Below, one piece after another: positions 6,445 through 14,838 of a stretch of 34,990 nt of DNA. This stretch comes from Bacteroidota bacterium (GTDB taxonomy: Bacteria; Bacteroidota; Bacteroidia; Chitinophagales; Saprospiraceae): assembly GCA_963169325.1 (NCBI GenBank), contig CAUJEY010000234.1:1-34990 (forward strand), in the 5' to 3' direction. The translations under genes and the position numbers were made by a program. The notes below the pieces were generated by a model. That model did no database searches and was not told the DNA's origin. It saw nothing but the letters and a program-made list of their open reading frames with translations. The stretch's first letter is position 1; the number at the start of each line of letters is the position of its first letter.

Positions 6445-7416
6445 ATGGGTAAACTTTTTCAATTTGGGCTTTGCACGGTTTGGGCGATGCTGTTTTTCGG
6501 ACTTTCCTGCAAAAAAGACCCGCTGGCACTTCCGGTTTTCCGCGAACTTACGGTGCCGGTCCGTGACGACCTGACTTCCGTGTGGTTTGCCGACAGCTTG
6601 CACGGTGTCGCCACCGGAGGCGCTGTTTGGGAAAGCGGTTTTGTACTTTCCACCTCCAATGGCGGCGAAACCTGGCAGGTGGATACGATGGTGAATAAAC
6701 GCCTCGAATGTGTGATGTTTGATGCCGCCGGACAGGGATATGTGTGCGGACAGGACGGGCTGGTGTTGCACCGCCCTCCGGGCCTGCCCTGGTGGTACAC
6801 GCTTCGGGTGGATTTTTGCTGGAACCGCGGCTGTTATTTTTGGGATGACCGGCAGGGCGTAGTGGTGGCCGGCGAAGGCTTTCAGGGCGGCCTGGCGCGA
6901 AAATTAGGCCCAGAAGCCCTGTGGATTATGGATACCCTGGTGCCTTTCCCCAATGCGCTCAGCGCCGTTTGGTTTTCCGACTCCGTCACGGTACACGCGG
7001 TGGGGTTGGGTTACGTCCTGCGGTCCGATGACGGCGGCCTGAACTGGTTTCGGCATAACGTAACAGGTGATTTTTTCCAATCGATTCATTTTCCCACCCC
7101 CACTACCGGTTATATCTGTAGCGCCGGCGGTACAATTCTGAAAACCACAGACGCCGGCCGTTCTTGGCAAATCATCCGGGAAGGCGGTAGTTTGGGCAAA
7201 AATAACCGACCTTTTCGCGCGGTCTGGTTCGTATCGGCTGAAAAAGGTTACCTCGTGGGCGACAACGGCCTATTTTGGCGCACCGAAAACGGCGGTTCGG
7301 ATTGGACGGTAGTGGCCGGTTTGCCTGGCCAAGTAAACGCCACCGATGTTTTTGTGCTAAACGGGCGGGGGTGGATCACGGGGACGGAGGGGCGGTTATT
7401 TTACTTTGAGGACTAA
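6445..7416 (+). CDS. YCF48-like beta-propeller lipoprotein
   Basis: A 323-residue lipoprotein. The start at 6445 is chosen because it gives a lipoprotein signal (GKLFQFGLCTVWAMLFFGLSC, Cys about 22); an in-frame ATG at 6325 would add 40 residues of unlikely sequence. The mature part consists of repeated blades of the YCF48/BNR type: LTSVWFADSLHGVATGG with STSNGGETW, LSAVWFSDSVTVHAVG with RSDDGGLNW, IHFPTPTTGYICSAGGTI with KTTDAGRSW, and RAVWFVSAEKGYLVGDNG with RTENGGSDW. The D/N-x-G-x-x-W ends mark Asp-box propellers. In cyanobacteria and plants YCF48 assists photosystem assembly; in Bacteroidota such proteins are surface or periplasmic lipoproteins of unknown role. The methyltransferase gene starts 15 bases later, so they may share a transcript, though nothing links them functionally. 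Confidence 0.85.
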   Translation: MGKLFQFGLCTVWAMLFFGLSCKKDPLALPVFRELTVPVRDDLTSVWFADSLHGVATGGAVWESGFVLSTSNGGETWQVDTMVNKRLECVMFDAAGQGYVCGQDGLVLHRPPGLPWWYTLRVDFCWNRGCYFWDDRQGVVVAGEGFQGGLARKLGPEALWIMDTLVPFPNALSAVWFSDSVTVHAVGLGYVLRSDDGGLNWFRHNVTGDFFQSIHFPTPTTGYICSAGGTILKTTDAGRSWQIIREGGSLGKNNRPFRAVWFVSAEKGYLVGDNGLFWRTENGGSDWTVVAGLPGQVNATDVFVLNGRGWITGTEGRLFYFED

Positions 7417-7431
7417 ATTTTACCGGAAACA

Positions 7432-8385
7432 ATGTTTTACAACACCGACTGCGTGGAGGGAGCCAGACAATATCTCCGGGATGCATCCGTAGATTTAATT
7501 ATTACCGATCCACCATACGGAATCGGGGGCGACACGTTGCACAAACATTACAACCGAAAGGAAGAATTCGTACTGGACGGCTATATTGAAGTTCCCCGGG
7601 AGGAATACTATGATTTTACTTATAGTTGGATCAAAGAAGCCGAGCGCGTGCTCAAACCGGGAGGGTCGATGTATATAGTATCCGGATACACCAATTTGAT
7701 TCATATTTTAAATGCGCTTTCTGAAACGCAATTGAAAGAAGTAAATCATATCATCTGGAAATACAATTTTGGAGTATATACAAAAAACAAGTACATCTCG
7801 TCGCACTATCATATTTTATACTACGTAAAACCCGGCGCAAAACCGGTTTTTAACACCCATAGCCGGTACTCCGATGCGGAAAAAGATGATGCCTCCAACG
7901 GCTCGCTCAATTATCAGGACAGAGAAGACGTATGGATAATAAACAAAGAATACAAGCCGGGGCAGGTAAAAAACAAGAATGAGTTGCCATCTCAATTATT
8001 AGCCAAAATAATTCAGTACTCCAGTAATGAAGGAGACCTTGTATGCGACTTTTTTCTTGGCAGTTTTTCTACCGCCAGGATAGCCATCGGCTTAAACAGA
8101 AAGGCCTGCGGTTTTGAAAAAAGCGGCGTTGCCTTCTCTTATCAGATGAATGAAATAGAAAAAATAGTGCCCGGTTCGTTGTTATCCGGCTTCAGCACAC
8201 CGCCGCCAAACAAATATTTCAATCAGGGTAAACCGATGGCGGAAAGCGAAAAAAATGAAATACACAGCAGGTATCTGGAACTAAAAAAATCCGGAATGCC
8301 CAAAAAACAGATCATGGAGATATTGGGCCGGGAAACGGGACGTGGCCCCTGGTCGCTGAGTAAAATCCTCTCAACAATAAAATAA
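7432..8385 (+). CDS. Orphan DNA N4/N6 methyltransferase (beta-class order)
   Basis: A 317-residue adenine-N6 or cytosine-N4 DNA methyltransferase that would transfer a methyl group from S-adenosylmethionine. The catalytic motif IV TDPPYGIGGD is at residues 25-34, and the SAM-binding motif I (DFFLGSFSTARIAIG) is near residue 206, so the motif order is IV, recognition domain, I: the beta class. Motif I differs from the canonical DPFxGSGTT: Phe and Ser replace the second Gly and first Thr, although the following GLNRKACGFE (motif II) is intact, so activity is still likely. The last 45 residues (KNEIHSRYLELKKSGMPKKQ and on) look like a small helix-turn-helix. No restriction endonuclease is adjacent. 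Base composition is clearly more AT-rich than the neighbours, which suggests acquisition by transfer. Confidence 0.87.
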   Translation: MFYNTDCVEGARQYLRDASVDLIITDPPYGIGGDTLHKHYNRKEEFVLDGYIEVPREEYYDFTYSWIKEAERVLKPGGSMYIVSGYTNLIHILNALSETQLKEVNHIIWKYNFGVYTKNKYISSHYHILYYVKPGAKPVFNTHSRYSDAEKDDASNGSLNYQDREDVWIINKEYKPGQVKNKNELPSQLLAKIIQYSSNEGDLVCDFFLGSFSTARIAIGLNRKACGFEKSGVAFSYQMNEIEKIVPGSLLSGFSTPPPNKYFNQGKPMAESEKNEIHSRYLELKKSGMPKKQIMEILGRETGRGPWSLSKILSTIK

Positions 8386-8523
8386 TTCCACCAGCCTCCG
8401 CCATTCGTCGGCGCATTTCCCCATTTCATCGGAACCACGCAACCCGGGTGTAACCTTGCCGGTCTGTAGGCAGTCTGACAGGGCATTCTGTTCTGTTGAT
8501 TTACCAAATCATTCAAGCAAGCT

Positions 8524-10950
8524 ATGAAACCCATCTATTTATCGCTACTCGCGGTGATCCTGCTTAATACGGCATTATCTGCACAAAAAATCACCGGCCG
8601 GGTGCTGCAAAGCGACGGCAAACCCGCCGAATTCGCCACCGTGACCTTGCAAAACACCCTTGATTCCGCGCTGGTAAAAGGAACCATCACCGGAGAAAAC
8701 GGCGCTTATGAATTGTCCGGCATCACTCCCGGGCGCTACTTTGTGGAAGCCAATGTGATCGGCGCCGGGAAAAACACCTCACCGGCTTTTGAGTATACCG
8801 GCGGCGACCTAACGCTGGAGGATGTCTCCCTGCGGGAAAATGCGCAGCAACTGACTGAGGTAACCGTCATTGCCCGCAAACCGGTCATCGAAGTAAAAGC
8901 TGACAAAACGATCCTCAATGTGGAAGGCACGGTCAACTCCACCGGCCTCAATGCCCTCGAATTGTTGCGCAAAGCGCCCGGCGTGACCGTCGATAACAAT
9001 GAAAAAGTGAGTATAAACGGCAAAAACGGTGTGCGCGTCATGATCGACGGCCGCGAAGTGCCGCTGTCCGGCAAAGACCTGGCCGCTCAACTCAAGGGCC
9101 TGCAAGCCGCCGATATCGCCGCTATCGAGATCATCTCCAATCCCTCGGCCAAATACGACGCCGCCGGCAACGCGGGCATTATCAACATCAAACTCCGCAA
9201 AAACAAGGCCCTCGGCACCAACGGTAATTTCGGCCTCGAAGGCGCCTACGGCGAAACGCCTAAAGGCGGCCTCAACCTCAGCCTCAACCACCGCGGCAAA
9301 GACCTCAGCCTGTTCGGATCTTACAACAACCACTACGGCCGCTGGCACAACGAACAAAATTTTCTGCGCGAACAAAACGGCCTGACCTTCGACCAGTCCG
9401 CCAAATCGTACTTCATGAGCCGCTGGAACAGCGCCCGCCTTGGCGCCGACTGGAGTATCAACAGCAAACACACCGTGGGCGTATTGGTCAACGGCAACCT
9501 GAACCTGGCCGACTGGCACAGCGAAAGCCTCACCAAAATAGGCCGCCAGGAAACCGCCGGCTCCATCGACTCCCTGCTCGATGCCCGGAACGATATCGAC
9601 GACCACCGCAAAGACCTGAACGCCAACTTCAACTATCGCTATACCGACACCAGCGGCCATAGCCTCAACTTCGACCTCGACCGCGGCGCCTACCGCATCC
9701 GCGGCAACAGCCTGCAACCCAACTTCTACCGCGGCGCCGACGGCCAAACCCTGCTCAACCAACGCATCTACCGCAGCCTGACGCCAAGCGATATCGACAT
9801 TACGACCGTGAAAGCCGATTACGAACAACCCCTGGCGAAAGGAACTTTCGGCGTGGGCTTCAAAGTGGCCGATGTACGCACCGATAACACCTTCGATTTC
9901 TTTAATCTCGTGGACAACCAGGAAATTAAAGACCTCGACGTAAGTAACCGTTTTGACTACCACGAACGTACCAGCGCCGGTTATGTCAATTATCAGCGAC
10001 AGTTCGGAAAACTGCACGTACAGGCCGGCCTGCGCGTCGAAAACACCGACTACACCGGCGACCTGATCGCCAACACCCCGCAAAACGGCGAAAAAGTGGA
10101 AAACAACTACACCGAACTGTTCCCCAGCGCCGCGTTGACCTATAAAATCAATGAAAAACTCGGCCTGAACGCCACCTACAGCCGCCGCATAGATCGCCCG
10201 AGCTACCAGGACCTCAATCCGTTCGAGTTCAAACTTGACGAACTGACCTACCAAAAAGGCAATCCGATGCTGCGCCCGCAATTCACCAACAGCTTCGAAC
10301 TCAGCCCGACCTACCAGGGCCACCCGGTGATCAAACTGGGTTACAGCCACACGAAAGACCTGTTCACGCAGGTGCTCGACACCACCAACGTGCGCGCCAC
10401 TTTTATCACCAATGAAAACCTGGCCAACCAGCGCAATTACACCCTCACCCTGAACGCGCCCACCCCCATTGCCAAGTGGTGGGAAGGCTTCGTGAGCCTG
10501 ACGGGGTATTACAGTGATTTTTCCGCCACGTTCCGCGACGGCTATACCGCCGACCAGCAATTCACGGCATTTAACCTCTATGCCGAACAAACCTTCCGGC
10601 TGCCGGCCGGCTTCAGCGTCCAACTCTCCGGCTGGTACAACAGCCGCGCATTCTGGGGCACCATGCGAAGCAGCCCGCAGGGTGCTATGGACCTCGGTAT
10701 TCAGAAAAAACTGTTCAACGACAAAGGCGAATTGCGCCTGCGGTTCGGCGATATCCTGGGCACGGCCGGCTGGGGCGGCGAAAACCTTTTCACCCCGGGC
10801 CTGAAAATGACCGCAAACGGCAACTGGGAAAGCCGCACCGTAACGCTCAACTTCTCCTACCGCTTCGGCAGTGCCGAGGTGAAAAGCGCCCGCGAGCGCA
10901 AGACCGGCCTGGAAGACGAAAGCCGGCGCGTGAAATCGGGGAGGAATTGA
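8524..10950 (+). CDS. TonB-type outer membrane beta-barrel receptor
   Basis: An 808-residue outer-membrane protein. A signal peptide (KPIYLSLLAVILLNTALSA, cleavage before QKITG) is followed by a carboxypeptidase-regulatory-like domain (residues about 20-105: ITGRVLQSDGKPAEFATVTL, GAYELSGITPGRYFVEA), a TonB plug (about 120-225: LLRKAPGVTVDNNEKVSINGKNGVRVMIDG, IEIISNPSAKYDAAGNAGIINI) and a long beta barrel of the outer membrane beta-barrel family (PF14905) that ends in VTLNFSYRFG. The family imports or binds ligands of unknown nature and is abundant in this phylum; no SusD-type partner is present, so it is not a SusCD pair. The C-terminus has an unusual charged tail (SARERKTGLEDESRRVKSGRN) after the last strand, where barrels usually end with an aromatic residue. 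A fold-back repeat begins right after the stop. Confidence 0.9.
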   Translation: MKPIYLSLLAVILLNTALSAQKITGRVLQSDGKPAEFATVTLQNTLDSALVKGTITGENGAYELSGITPGRYFVEANVIGAGKNTSPAFEYTGGDLTLEDVSLRENAQQLTEVTVIARKPVIEVKADKTILNVEGTVNSTGLNALELLRKAPGVTVDNNEKVSINGKNGVRVMIDGREVPLSGKDLAAQLKGLQAADIAAIEIISNPSAKYDAAGNAGIINIKLRKNKALGTNGNFGLEGAYGETPKGGLNLSLNHRGKDLSLFGSYNNHYGRWHNEQNFLREQNGLTFDQSAKSYFMSRWNSARLGADWSINSKHTVGVLVNGNLNLADWHSESLTKIGRQETAGSIDSLLDARNDIDDHRKDLNANFNYRYTDTSGHSLNFDLDRGAYRIRGNSLQPNFYRGADGQTLLNQRIYRSLTPSDIDITTVKADYEQPLAKGTFGVGFKVADVRTDNTFDFFNLVDNQEIKDLDVSNRFDYHERTSAGYVNYQRQFGKLHVQAGLRVENTDYTGDLIANTPQNGEKVENNYTELFPSAALTYKINEKLGLNATYSRRIDRPSYQDLNPFEFKLDELTYQKGNPMLRPQFTNSFELSPTYQGHPVIKLGYSHTKDLFTQVLDTTNVRATFITNENLANQRNYTLTLNAPTPIAKWWEGFVSLTGYYSDFSATFRDGYTADQQFTAFNLYAEQTFRLPAGFSVQLSGWYNSRAFWGTMRSSPQGAMDLGIQKKLFNDKGELRLRFGDILGTAGWGGENLFTPGLKMTANGNWESRTVTLNFSYRFGSAEVKSARERKTGLEDESRRVKSGRN

Positions 10951-10951
10951 G

Positions 10952-11134
10952 GGTTTTCGTGTTTTCGTGCTTAAGTGTTTTGGTGTTTTCGTGATTAAGT
11001 GTTTTGTTGGTATACTACACGAAAACACTTAAGCACGAAAACACGAAAACACTCAAGCACCAAAACACTCAAACACGAAAACACTCAAGCACCAAAACAC
11101 TCAAGCACGAAAACACTCAAGCACCAAAACACAC
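10952..11134. repeat. Asymmetric fold-back array with 16-bp units
   Basis: The right arm (about 11016-11132) is a run of roughly six 16-base units of the form CACSAAAACACTCAAG, alternating CACG and CACC at the start. The left arm (10952-11008) is the inverse, built of TTTTCGTG, TTAAGTGTTTT and TTTTGGTG phrases, with TATAC near the turn. It starts one base after the stop codon of the outer-membrane receptor. The right arm is about twice as long as the left, so parts can pair in several registers. No spacers exist between units, so it is not a CRISPR. Confidence 0.85.
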
Positions 11135-11172
11135 CCATTAGAATTTGATTTGGTTTTTCGGAATAGTAGCTC

Positions 11173-11203
11173 CCGGCGGTAGGATTACCGCCGGTTTTTT
11201 TAT
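11173..11203 (+). terminator. Intrinsic terminator of the outer-membrane receptor gene
   Basis: CCGGCGGTA (11173-11181) and TACCGCCGG (11186-11194) pair perfectly over 9 bp around a GGAT loop and are followed by TTTTTTTATTT. It is a textbook Rho-independent terminator, placed about 220 bases after the receptor's stop and downstream of the fold-back array, so the array would be transcribed. Confidence 0.85.
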
Positions 11204-11234
11204 TTGACAATGTAATCAAAATATAATTTTCAGT

Positions 11235-11310
11235 CAGGATTTACAGAATTAGCAGGATTGTTATTGGTTGGTTATCAAATAACTAAATCCTCTAAGCCTT
11301 GTAAATTCTG
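11235..11310. repeat. Imperfect inverted repeat with CAGGATT phrases
   Basis: The left arm (11235-11259) holds CAGGATT twice around TACAGAATTAG. The right arm (11286-11310) matches its reverse complement at 17 of 25 positions. This is the same phrase-and-fold-back design as the arrays at 2961 and 10952, but older or more degenerate. The rest of the gap from 11204 to 11390 is AT-rich and holds no gene that I can see; it presumably carries the promoter of the next gene. Confidence 0.5.
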
Positions 11311-11390
11311 TTTGAAAAATGATTTTAAACCAATTTGGCAGCAGATGCTCCGTTCTTTAATACCGTTTCTTTGTAGGGCAATTCCGATTC

Positions 11391-12443
11391 ATGTCACTAT
11401 TCCGCAAACCACTTTTCACCACACGCGACTTATCAGCGACTTTTGTAGCGTCCGACCAGCCGCGCAACCACCGGCTTCACCTGGCCCTGAGCGGGGGCAT
11501 CCTGCTGTTGTTGCTGGCCGTATTATGGGCGGAACTGAGCACAAAAGAGCACCTCGACGAACTTTGGCAGGCATTTTTGCGGCAGTTGCATGAGGCCAAT
11601 TGGCTGTGGTTTGCCGCAGCGTTTCTCCTGGTTCCGTTAAACTGGCTGGCCGAAACCCGCAAATGGCATCAGATCGTGCGGCAATACGAGCCGATGTCCA
11701 CCCGGCGGGCCTTGCTGGCCGTATGGATCGGCGTGTGTTTTTCCTTGTTTACCCCCAATCGCGTGGGCGAATACGGGGGGCGCATTTTGCTGGTGCGACC
11801 GGAAAATCGTTGGAAAGCCGTCATTGCCAACATCGTAGGAAATTATGGCCAGCTGCTGGTATTGCTTACTGCGGGGCTTTGGGGCGCCACTTATTTTCTG
11901 AACCGTTTTTGGATCGACGATTCCACCTGGTTCGGGCCGATTGGCTGGCTCATCGGCCTTGGGCTGGTGGTATTATATTTCTTTTATTTTAATCTCGGCA
12001 TTCTCGTGCCGTTAGCCCGGCGCATCGTTTTGCCCCGGCGTTTGCAGTTCTTGTGGAAAGAAGTGCAGGTTTTGCAACATTTTAACCGGCAGGAGTTGGG
12101 CAGCATATTGGTGTGGGCCGTTGTCCGGTATATCGTTTATGCGACGCAATACTTTTTGTTGCTGCGGTTTTTTGGCATAAATCCCGATTTTACAGCTGGT
12201 TATGCCGGCATAGCGGCGATCTTTCTGGTACAAACCAGTCTCCCGCTTCCGCCGCTGGCCGGCCTGGTTGCCCGGGGCAATCTGGCCGTTCAGGTATGGT
12301 CTTTTTTTGGCGCCAACGAGATAAGCAGCCTGGCTGCTACCTTTGCGTTATGGATAATAAACCTGATTTTGCCCGCGTTAATTGGTACCTTTTCCCTTTT
12401 TTACGTCAACATTGCCAAACAGCCCGCACATGAAGACGACTAA
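11391..12443 (+). CDS. Lysylphosphatidylglycerol synthase-type (flippase-like) membrane protein
   Basis: A 350-residue inner-membrane protein with about eight hydrophobic helices, starting with GGILLLLLAVLWAELST at about 36-52. It fits the LPG_synthase_TM family (PF03706, formerly UPF0104): the landmark LFTPNRVGEYGGRILLV near 118-134 and the downstream VGNYGQLLVLLTAG correspond to the family's conserved P-x-R-x-G-E segment. It has only the membrane part; the cytoplasmic aminoacyl-transfer domain of MprF is absent, so it is not a lysyl-PG synthase. Members of this type are thought to move or flip lipid-linked substrates, but the substrate here is unknown. The next gene starts 14 bases inside its 3' end, so the two are probably co-expressed. 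Confidence 0.83.
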   Translation: MSLFRKPLFTTRDLSATFVASDQPRNHRLHLALSGGILLLLLAVLWAELSTKEHLDELWQAFLRQLHEANWLWFAAAFLLVPLNWLAETRKWHQIVRQYEPMSTRRALLAVWIGVCFSLFTPNRVGEYGGRILLVRPENRWKAVIANIVGNYGQLLVLLTAGLWGATYFLNRFWIDDSTWFGPIGWLIGLGLVVLYFFYFNLGILVPLARRIVLPRRLQFLWKEVQVLQHFNRQELGSILVWAVVRYIVYATQYFLLLRFFGINPDFTAGYAGIAAIFLVQTSLPLPPLAGLVARGNLAVQVWSFFGANEISSLAATFALWIINLILPALIGTFSLFYVNIAKQPAHEDD

Positions 12444-13275
12444 GATCGCCATTCTGAGTTTTGGATTTTTTAGCCTGGCATTTTTGCCGGTCAATCGCAC
12501 GCAAAACCCCGTCGGCCTGCCCGATGCGGAACCTTGTTCGATCACGAACAACACCTTCCAGCATGGGGAAAAACTCACGTATAAAATTTATTACAACTGG
12601 AATTTTGTCTGGCTGGCCGCCGGCGAAGTGACGTTTCAGGCCTTCGATGAAGGCAAACAATACCATTACCAGGCGAAGGGCAAAACCTACAGCTCCTACG
12701 AATGGTTTTTTACGGTGAAGGATGAATACGACTCCTGGGTGGACAAAAATACCTTGCTGCCCAACTATTCAGAGCGCAGCGTAAATGAGGGCGACTATCA
12801 AATTTTTGAAAAAATAAGTTTCAACCAGGTTTCCCGGAAAATGACCGTTTGGCGCTCAAAAAAGCGCGGCGAAACAGAAACCAAAACGGAGCACAACGTA
12901 CAGGACTGCGTACACGACGTTTTATCCAGTCTGTATCACTTGCGCAATGTCGATTTTGCCAGCAAAAAAGCCGGCGCCGAAGAGCCTTTCCGCATTTTTA
13001 TGGACCAGGAAGAATTCCCCTTGAAAATGCGTTATTTGGGTAAAGACGACCGGAAAAAAGTACACGGCATGGGGCGCTACAAGACCCTGAAATTTCAGCC
13101 CCAACTCATCGTCGGCAATGTGTTTAAAGACGAGGAAAAAATGACCGTGTGGGTATCGGACGACCAGAACCGCATTCCGATTATGATCGAATCCCCTGTG
13201 TCCGTCGGCTCGGTAAAAATGGTGCTGAAGGAATACAAAGGGCTGAAGTATGATTTTTCGGCCAAGGTGGATTGA
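12430..13275 (+). CDS. DUF3108 domain protein, exported
   Basis: A 281-residue protein with an N-terminal signal (KTTKIAILSFGFFSLAFLPV), fixing the start at 12430, 14 bases before the stop of the preceding gene. The mature part fits DUF3108 (PF11306): HGEKLTYKIYYNWNFVWLAAGEVTF at the start, then YHYQAKGKTYSSYEWFFTVKDEYDSWVD, a CVHDVLSSLYHLRN helix that is strongly conserved in the family, and a closing WVSDDQNRIPIMIESPVSVGSVKMVLKEY. The family is periplasmic and lacks a known function; the fold is a lipocalin-like or LolA-like barrel in some members, so a lipid-related role is possible. Overlap with a lipid-flippase-like gene fits that idea but does not prove it. Confidence 0.87.
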   Translation: MKTTKIAILSFGFFSLAFLPVNRTQNPVGLPDAEPCSITNNTFQHGEKLTYKIYYNWNFVWLAAGEVTFQAFDEGKQYHYQAKGKTYSSYEWFFTVKDEYDSWVDKNTLLPNYSERSVNEGDYQIFEKISFNQVSRKMTVWRSKKRGETETKTEHNVQDCVHDVLSSLYHLRNVDFASKKAGAEEPFRIFMDQEEFPLKMRYLGKDDRKKVHGMGRYKTLKFQPQLIVGNVFKDEEKMTVWVSDDQNRIPIMIESPVSVGSVKMVLKEYKGLKYDFSAKVD

Positions 13276-13333
13276 TTTTTGTAGTGTTGTTGCAGTAATT
13301 TAACGAATTTATCCACAACGAACTTTTCATTCA

Positions 13334-13708
13334 ATGCCGATACGCACACACTTCCGGCGTATCATTCGTTTTCCGCGCATGATGCTTTGGGCCTTTCTGA
13401 TGGAGGGGGTTGAAACCAAACAAATGCTGCACGTATACGCGCGGTACGGGCGGGGCAAATTGTTGTTTTTTACCAAAACCAACGACCCTACTCCCGAAGA
13501 ATTGCAAAAAGCAAAAGAGCAATTGAAGGATATTCCGCGTTTCCTGCCGTTTTTTATCGTGGTGGTGGTGCCGGCGCCGGGCGTTACCGAAGGGTATGCC
13601 TTGTTAGCCATCACGCTGGAAAAATGGCTGGGGCGGCGTATCAGCCTCCTGCCGAGCCAGTTTCGGAAGGTGTTAGCAAACAAACAGACGCCCAGCCCAC
13701 CTAACTAA
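13334..13708 (+). CDS. Small LETM1-like protein (weak similarity)
   Basis: A 124-residue protein. The N-terminal third is basic (PIRTHFRRIIRFPRMMLWAFLMEG). The centre PTPEELQKAKEQLKDIPRFLPFFIVVVVPAPGVTEGYALLAITLEKWLG, followed by LLPSQFRK, resembles the membrane-anchored segment of LETM1-like proteins (a helix with K-D-x-P-R-F-x-P-F, one membrane helix, then LLPSqF). Mitochondrial LETM1 is a cation/proton exchanger or ribosome-binding factor; bacterial short forms have no assigned role. The similarity is a recollection of pattern, not a proven homology. It lies 58 bases after DUF3108 and 23 bases before the PLD gene, on one strand. Confidence 0.6.
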   Translation: MPIRTHFRRIIRFPRMMLWAFLMEGVETKQMLHVYARYGRGKLLFFTKTNDPTPEELQKAKEQLKDIPRFLPFFIVVVVPAPGVTEGYALLAITLEKWLGRRISLLPSQFRKVLANKQTPSPPN

Positions 13709-13731
13709 GGATCGCCCTGTCCATTTTCAAC

Positions 13732-14715
13732 ATGCCTGCCCAAGCCCATTTCCAAAACCTGCCCGCTGTCCTCTCTCGTCACCTTGAAGGAGCAGCCGAG
13801 CGCATCCTGATTGCCGTTTGCTGGTTTTCGCACCGTGATATTTTTGATTTGTTGTTGAAAAAATTGCGTGCCGGCGTCGCGGTTGAGCTCATTCTGGAAT
13901 ACGACAACCAAAATATTCACCCGCGGGGACTTGATTTTCAAAAATTTATCAAATTAGGGGGCTCCTTGTATGCTTACCGCGATACGGCCCTGATGCACCA
14001 CAAATTTGCCCTGGTTGATGATCGGGCGTTGCTGACGGGCTCCTGGAACTGGACTTACTCCACCAATGCTGAAAATGTGATTACAACCGGTGAGCCGGAA
14101 CTGATTGCCGCTTTTCTCCACGAATTTAACCGGCTGAAAAGCCTTTCCGTGCCCATCCGGAAAATCCGGCCGGCGGAAGTCAAAATTTTCGCGACCTTTC
14201 CTTTATTTCAAAATACGCATTTTCAACTGACCGACTTGCGTCGCCGAATCAGTGTCGGCGCTGGGGTTTGGTGGGTGCATACGGGCCGGCATCCGGAGGG
14301 CTGGGCCGTCCATTTCCGCGAGCACCGGCTGCCCATCGATACGGCGGGTTTGCTTCGGCCTTACTGGACGGCTTACCGGTTTTGGGACGAAGGTTTGTTT
14401 GATGAAATATGGCCCGGCCTGCAAGCCGGTAGCAAACCCGGGCCGGTGCGCGCCACCCGCCAATTGGTCCGGCGGATGCGCCCGGGCGATGTGGTATTGG
14501 CTGTCGTCAAACGCCGGCAGGTGCTGGCACTCGGCATCGTACAATCCGACCCTAAACCCGCTGTAGAAGCGCCATGGTCCACCTACCGGGAAGTGCAGTG
14601 GCTGCGGGTATTGGCAGATGAACCGCTGGATTTGCCCGGCGCACTTTCTCCCGCAGCAGCCGGGCGCCTTCGGGGCTCGGCGTTGCAGCTGGTGCAGAGT
14701 ATTTTTGACAGGTAA
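13732..14715 (+). CDS. PLD-family nuclease fused to an EVE/PUA-like domain
   Basis: A 327-residue two-domain protein. Residues about 1-140 are a single phospholipase D-type domain: ILIAVCWFSHRDIFDLLLKKL at the start and the catalytic H-x-K-x(4)-D in LMHHKFALVDDRALLTGSWN (His about 88, Lys 90, Asp 95) with the following G-S-x-N. One HKD copy is enough in Nuc-type nucleases, which dimerise. Residues about 175-300 look like an EVE/PUA-like domain of the kind found in McrB-type modification-dependent restriction enzymes: VWWVHTGRHPEGW, then GDVVLAVVKRRQVLALGIVQSDP and TYREVQWLRVL. A nuclease joined to a modified-base reader would suit a modification-dependent restriction enzyme. The PLD part is certain; the second domain is recognised by pattern and less sure. 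No signal peptide, so it is cytoplasmic. Confidence 0.78.
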   Translation: MPAQAHFQNLPAVLSRHLEGAAERILIAVCWFSHRDIFDLLLKKLRAGVAVELILEYDNQNIHPRGLDFQKFIKLGGSLYAYRDTALMHHKFALVDDRALLTGSWNWTYSTNAENVITTGEPELIAAFLHEFNRLKSLSVPIRKIRPAEVKIFATFPLFQNTHFQLTDLRRRISVGAGVWWVHTGRHPEGWAVHFREHRLPIDTAGLLRPYWTAYRFWDEGLFDEIWPGLQAGSKPGPVRATRQLVRRMRPGDVVLAVVKRRQVLALGIVQSDPKPAVEAPWSTYREVQWLRVLADEPLDLPGALSPAAAGRLRGSALQLVQSIFDR

Positions 14716-14778
14716 AAGGCAAAATTGTAAAGTCAAAATGTAAAAGGCTGCCGCCCCTTCGGTGCAAAATCAAATCAG

Positions 14779-14807
14779 TTGTAAAACGGGAATTTGTTGT
14801 TATTTTG
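14779..14807 (+). promoter_or_regulatory. Possible promoter of the 14839 outer-membrane protein gene
   Basis: TTG at 14779-14781 is followed after 18 bases by TTATTTTG (14800-14807), one base away from TAnnTTTG. Transcription would begin near 14814, 25 bases before the start codon. Confidence is low because of the mismatch in the -7 element. Confidence 0.35.
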
Positions 14808-14838
14808 GTGGCAGATTAACCATCAAACATCTTTCCCT

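Noticed and set aside
8809-11028. A 739-codon open frame on the minus strand, opposite the outer-membrane receptor
   Set aside because: It has no recognisable domain and is Val/Ala/Gly/Glu-rich as expected for the antisense of a GC-rich barrel gene; its start lies in a repeat.
2961-11134. CRISPR array interpretation of the repeats at 2961-3082 and 10952-11134
   Set aside because: Units are 9-16 bases, contiguous, without unique spacers, and inverted in each arm; no cas genes are near.
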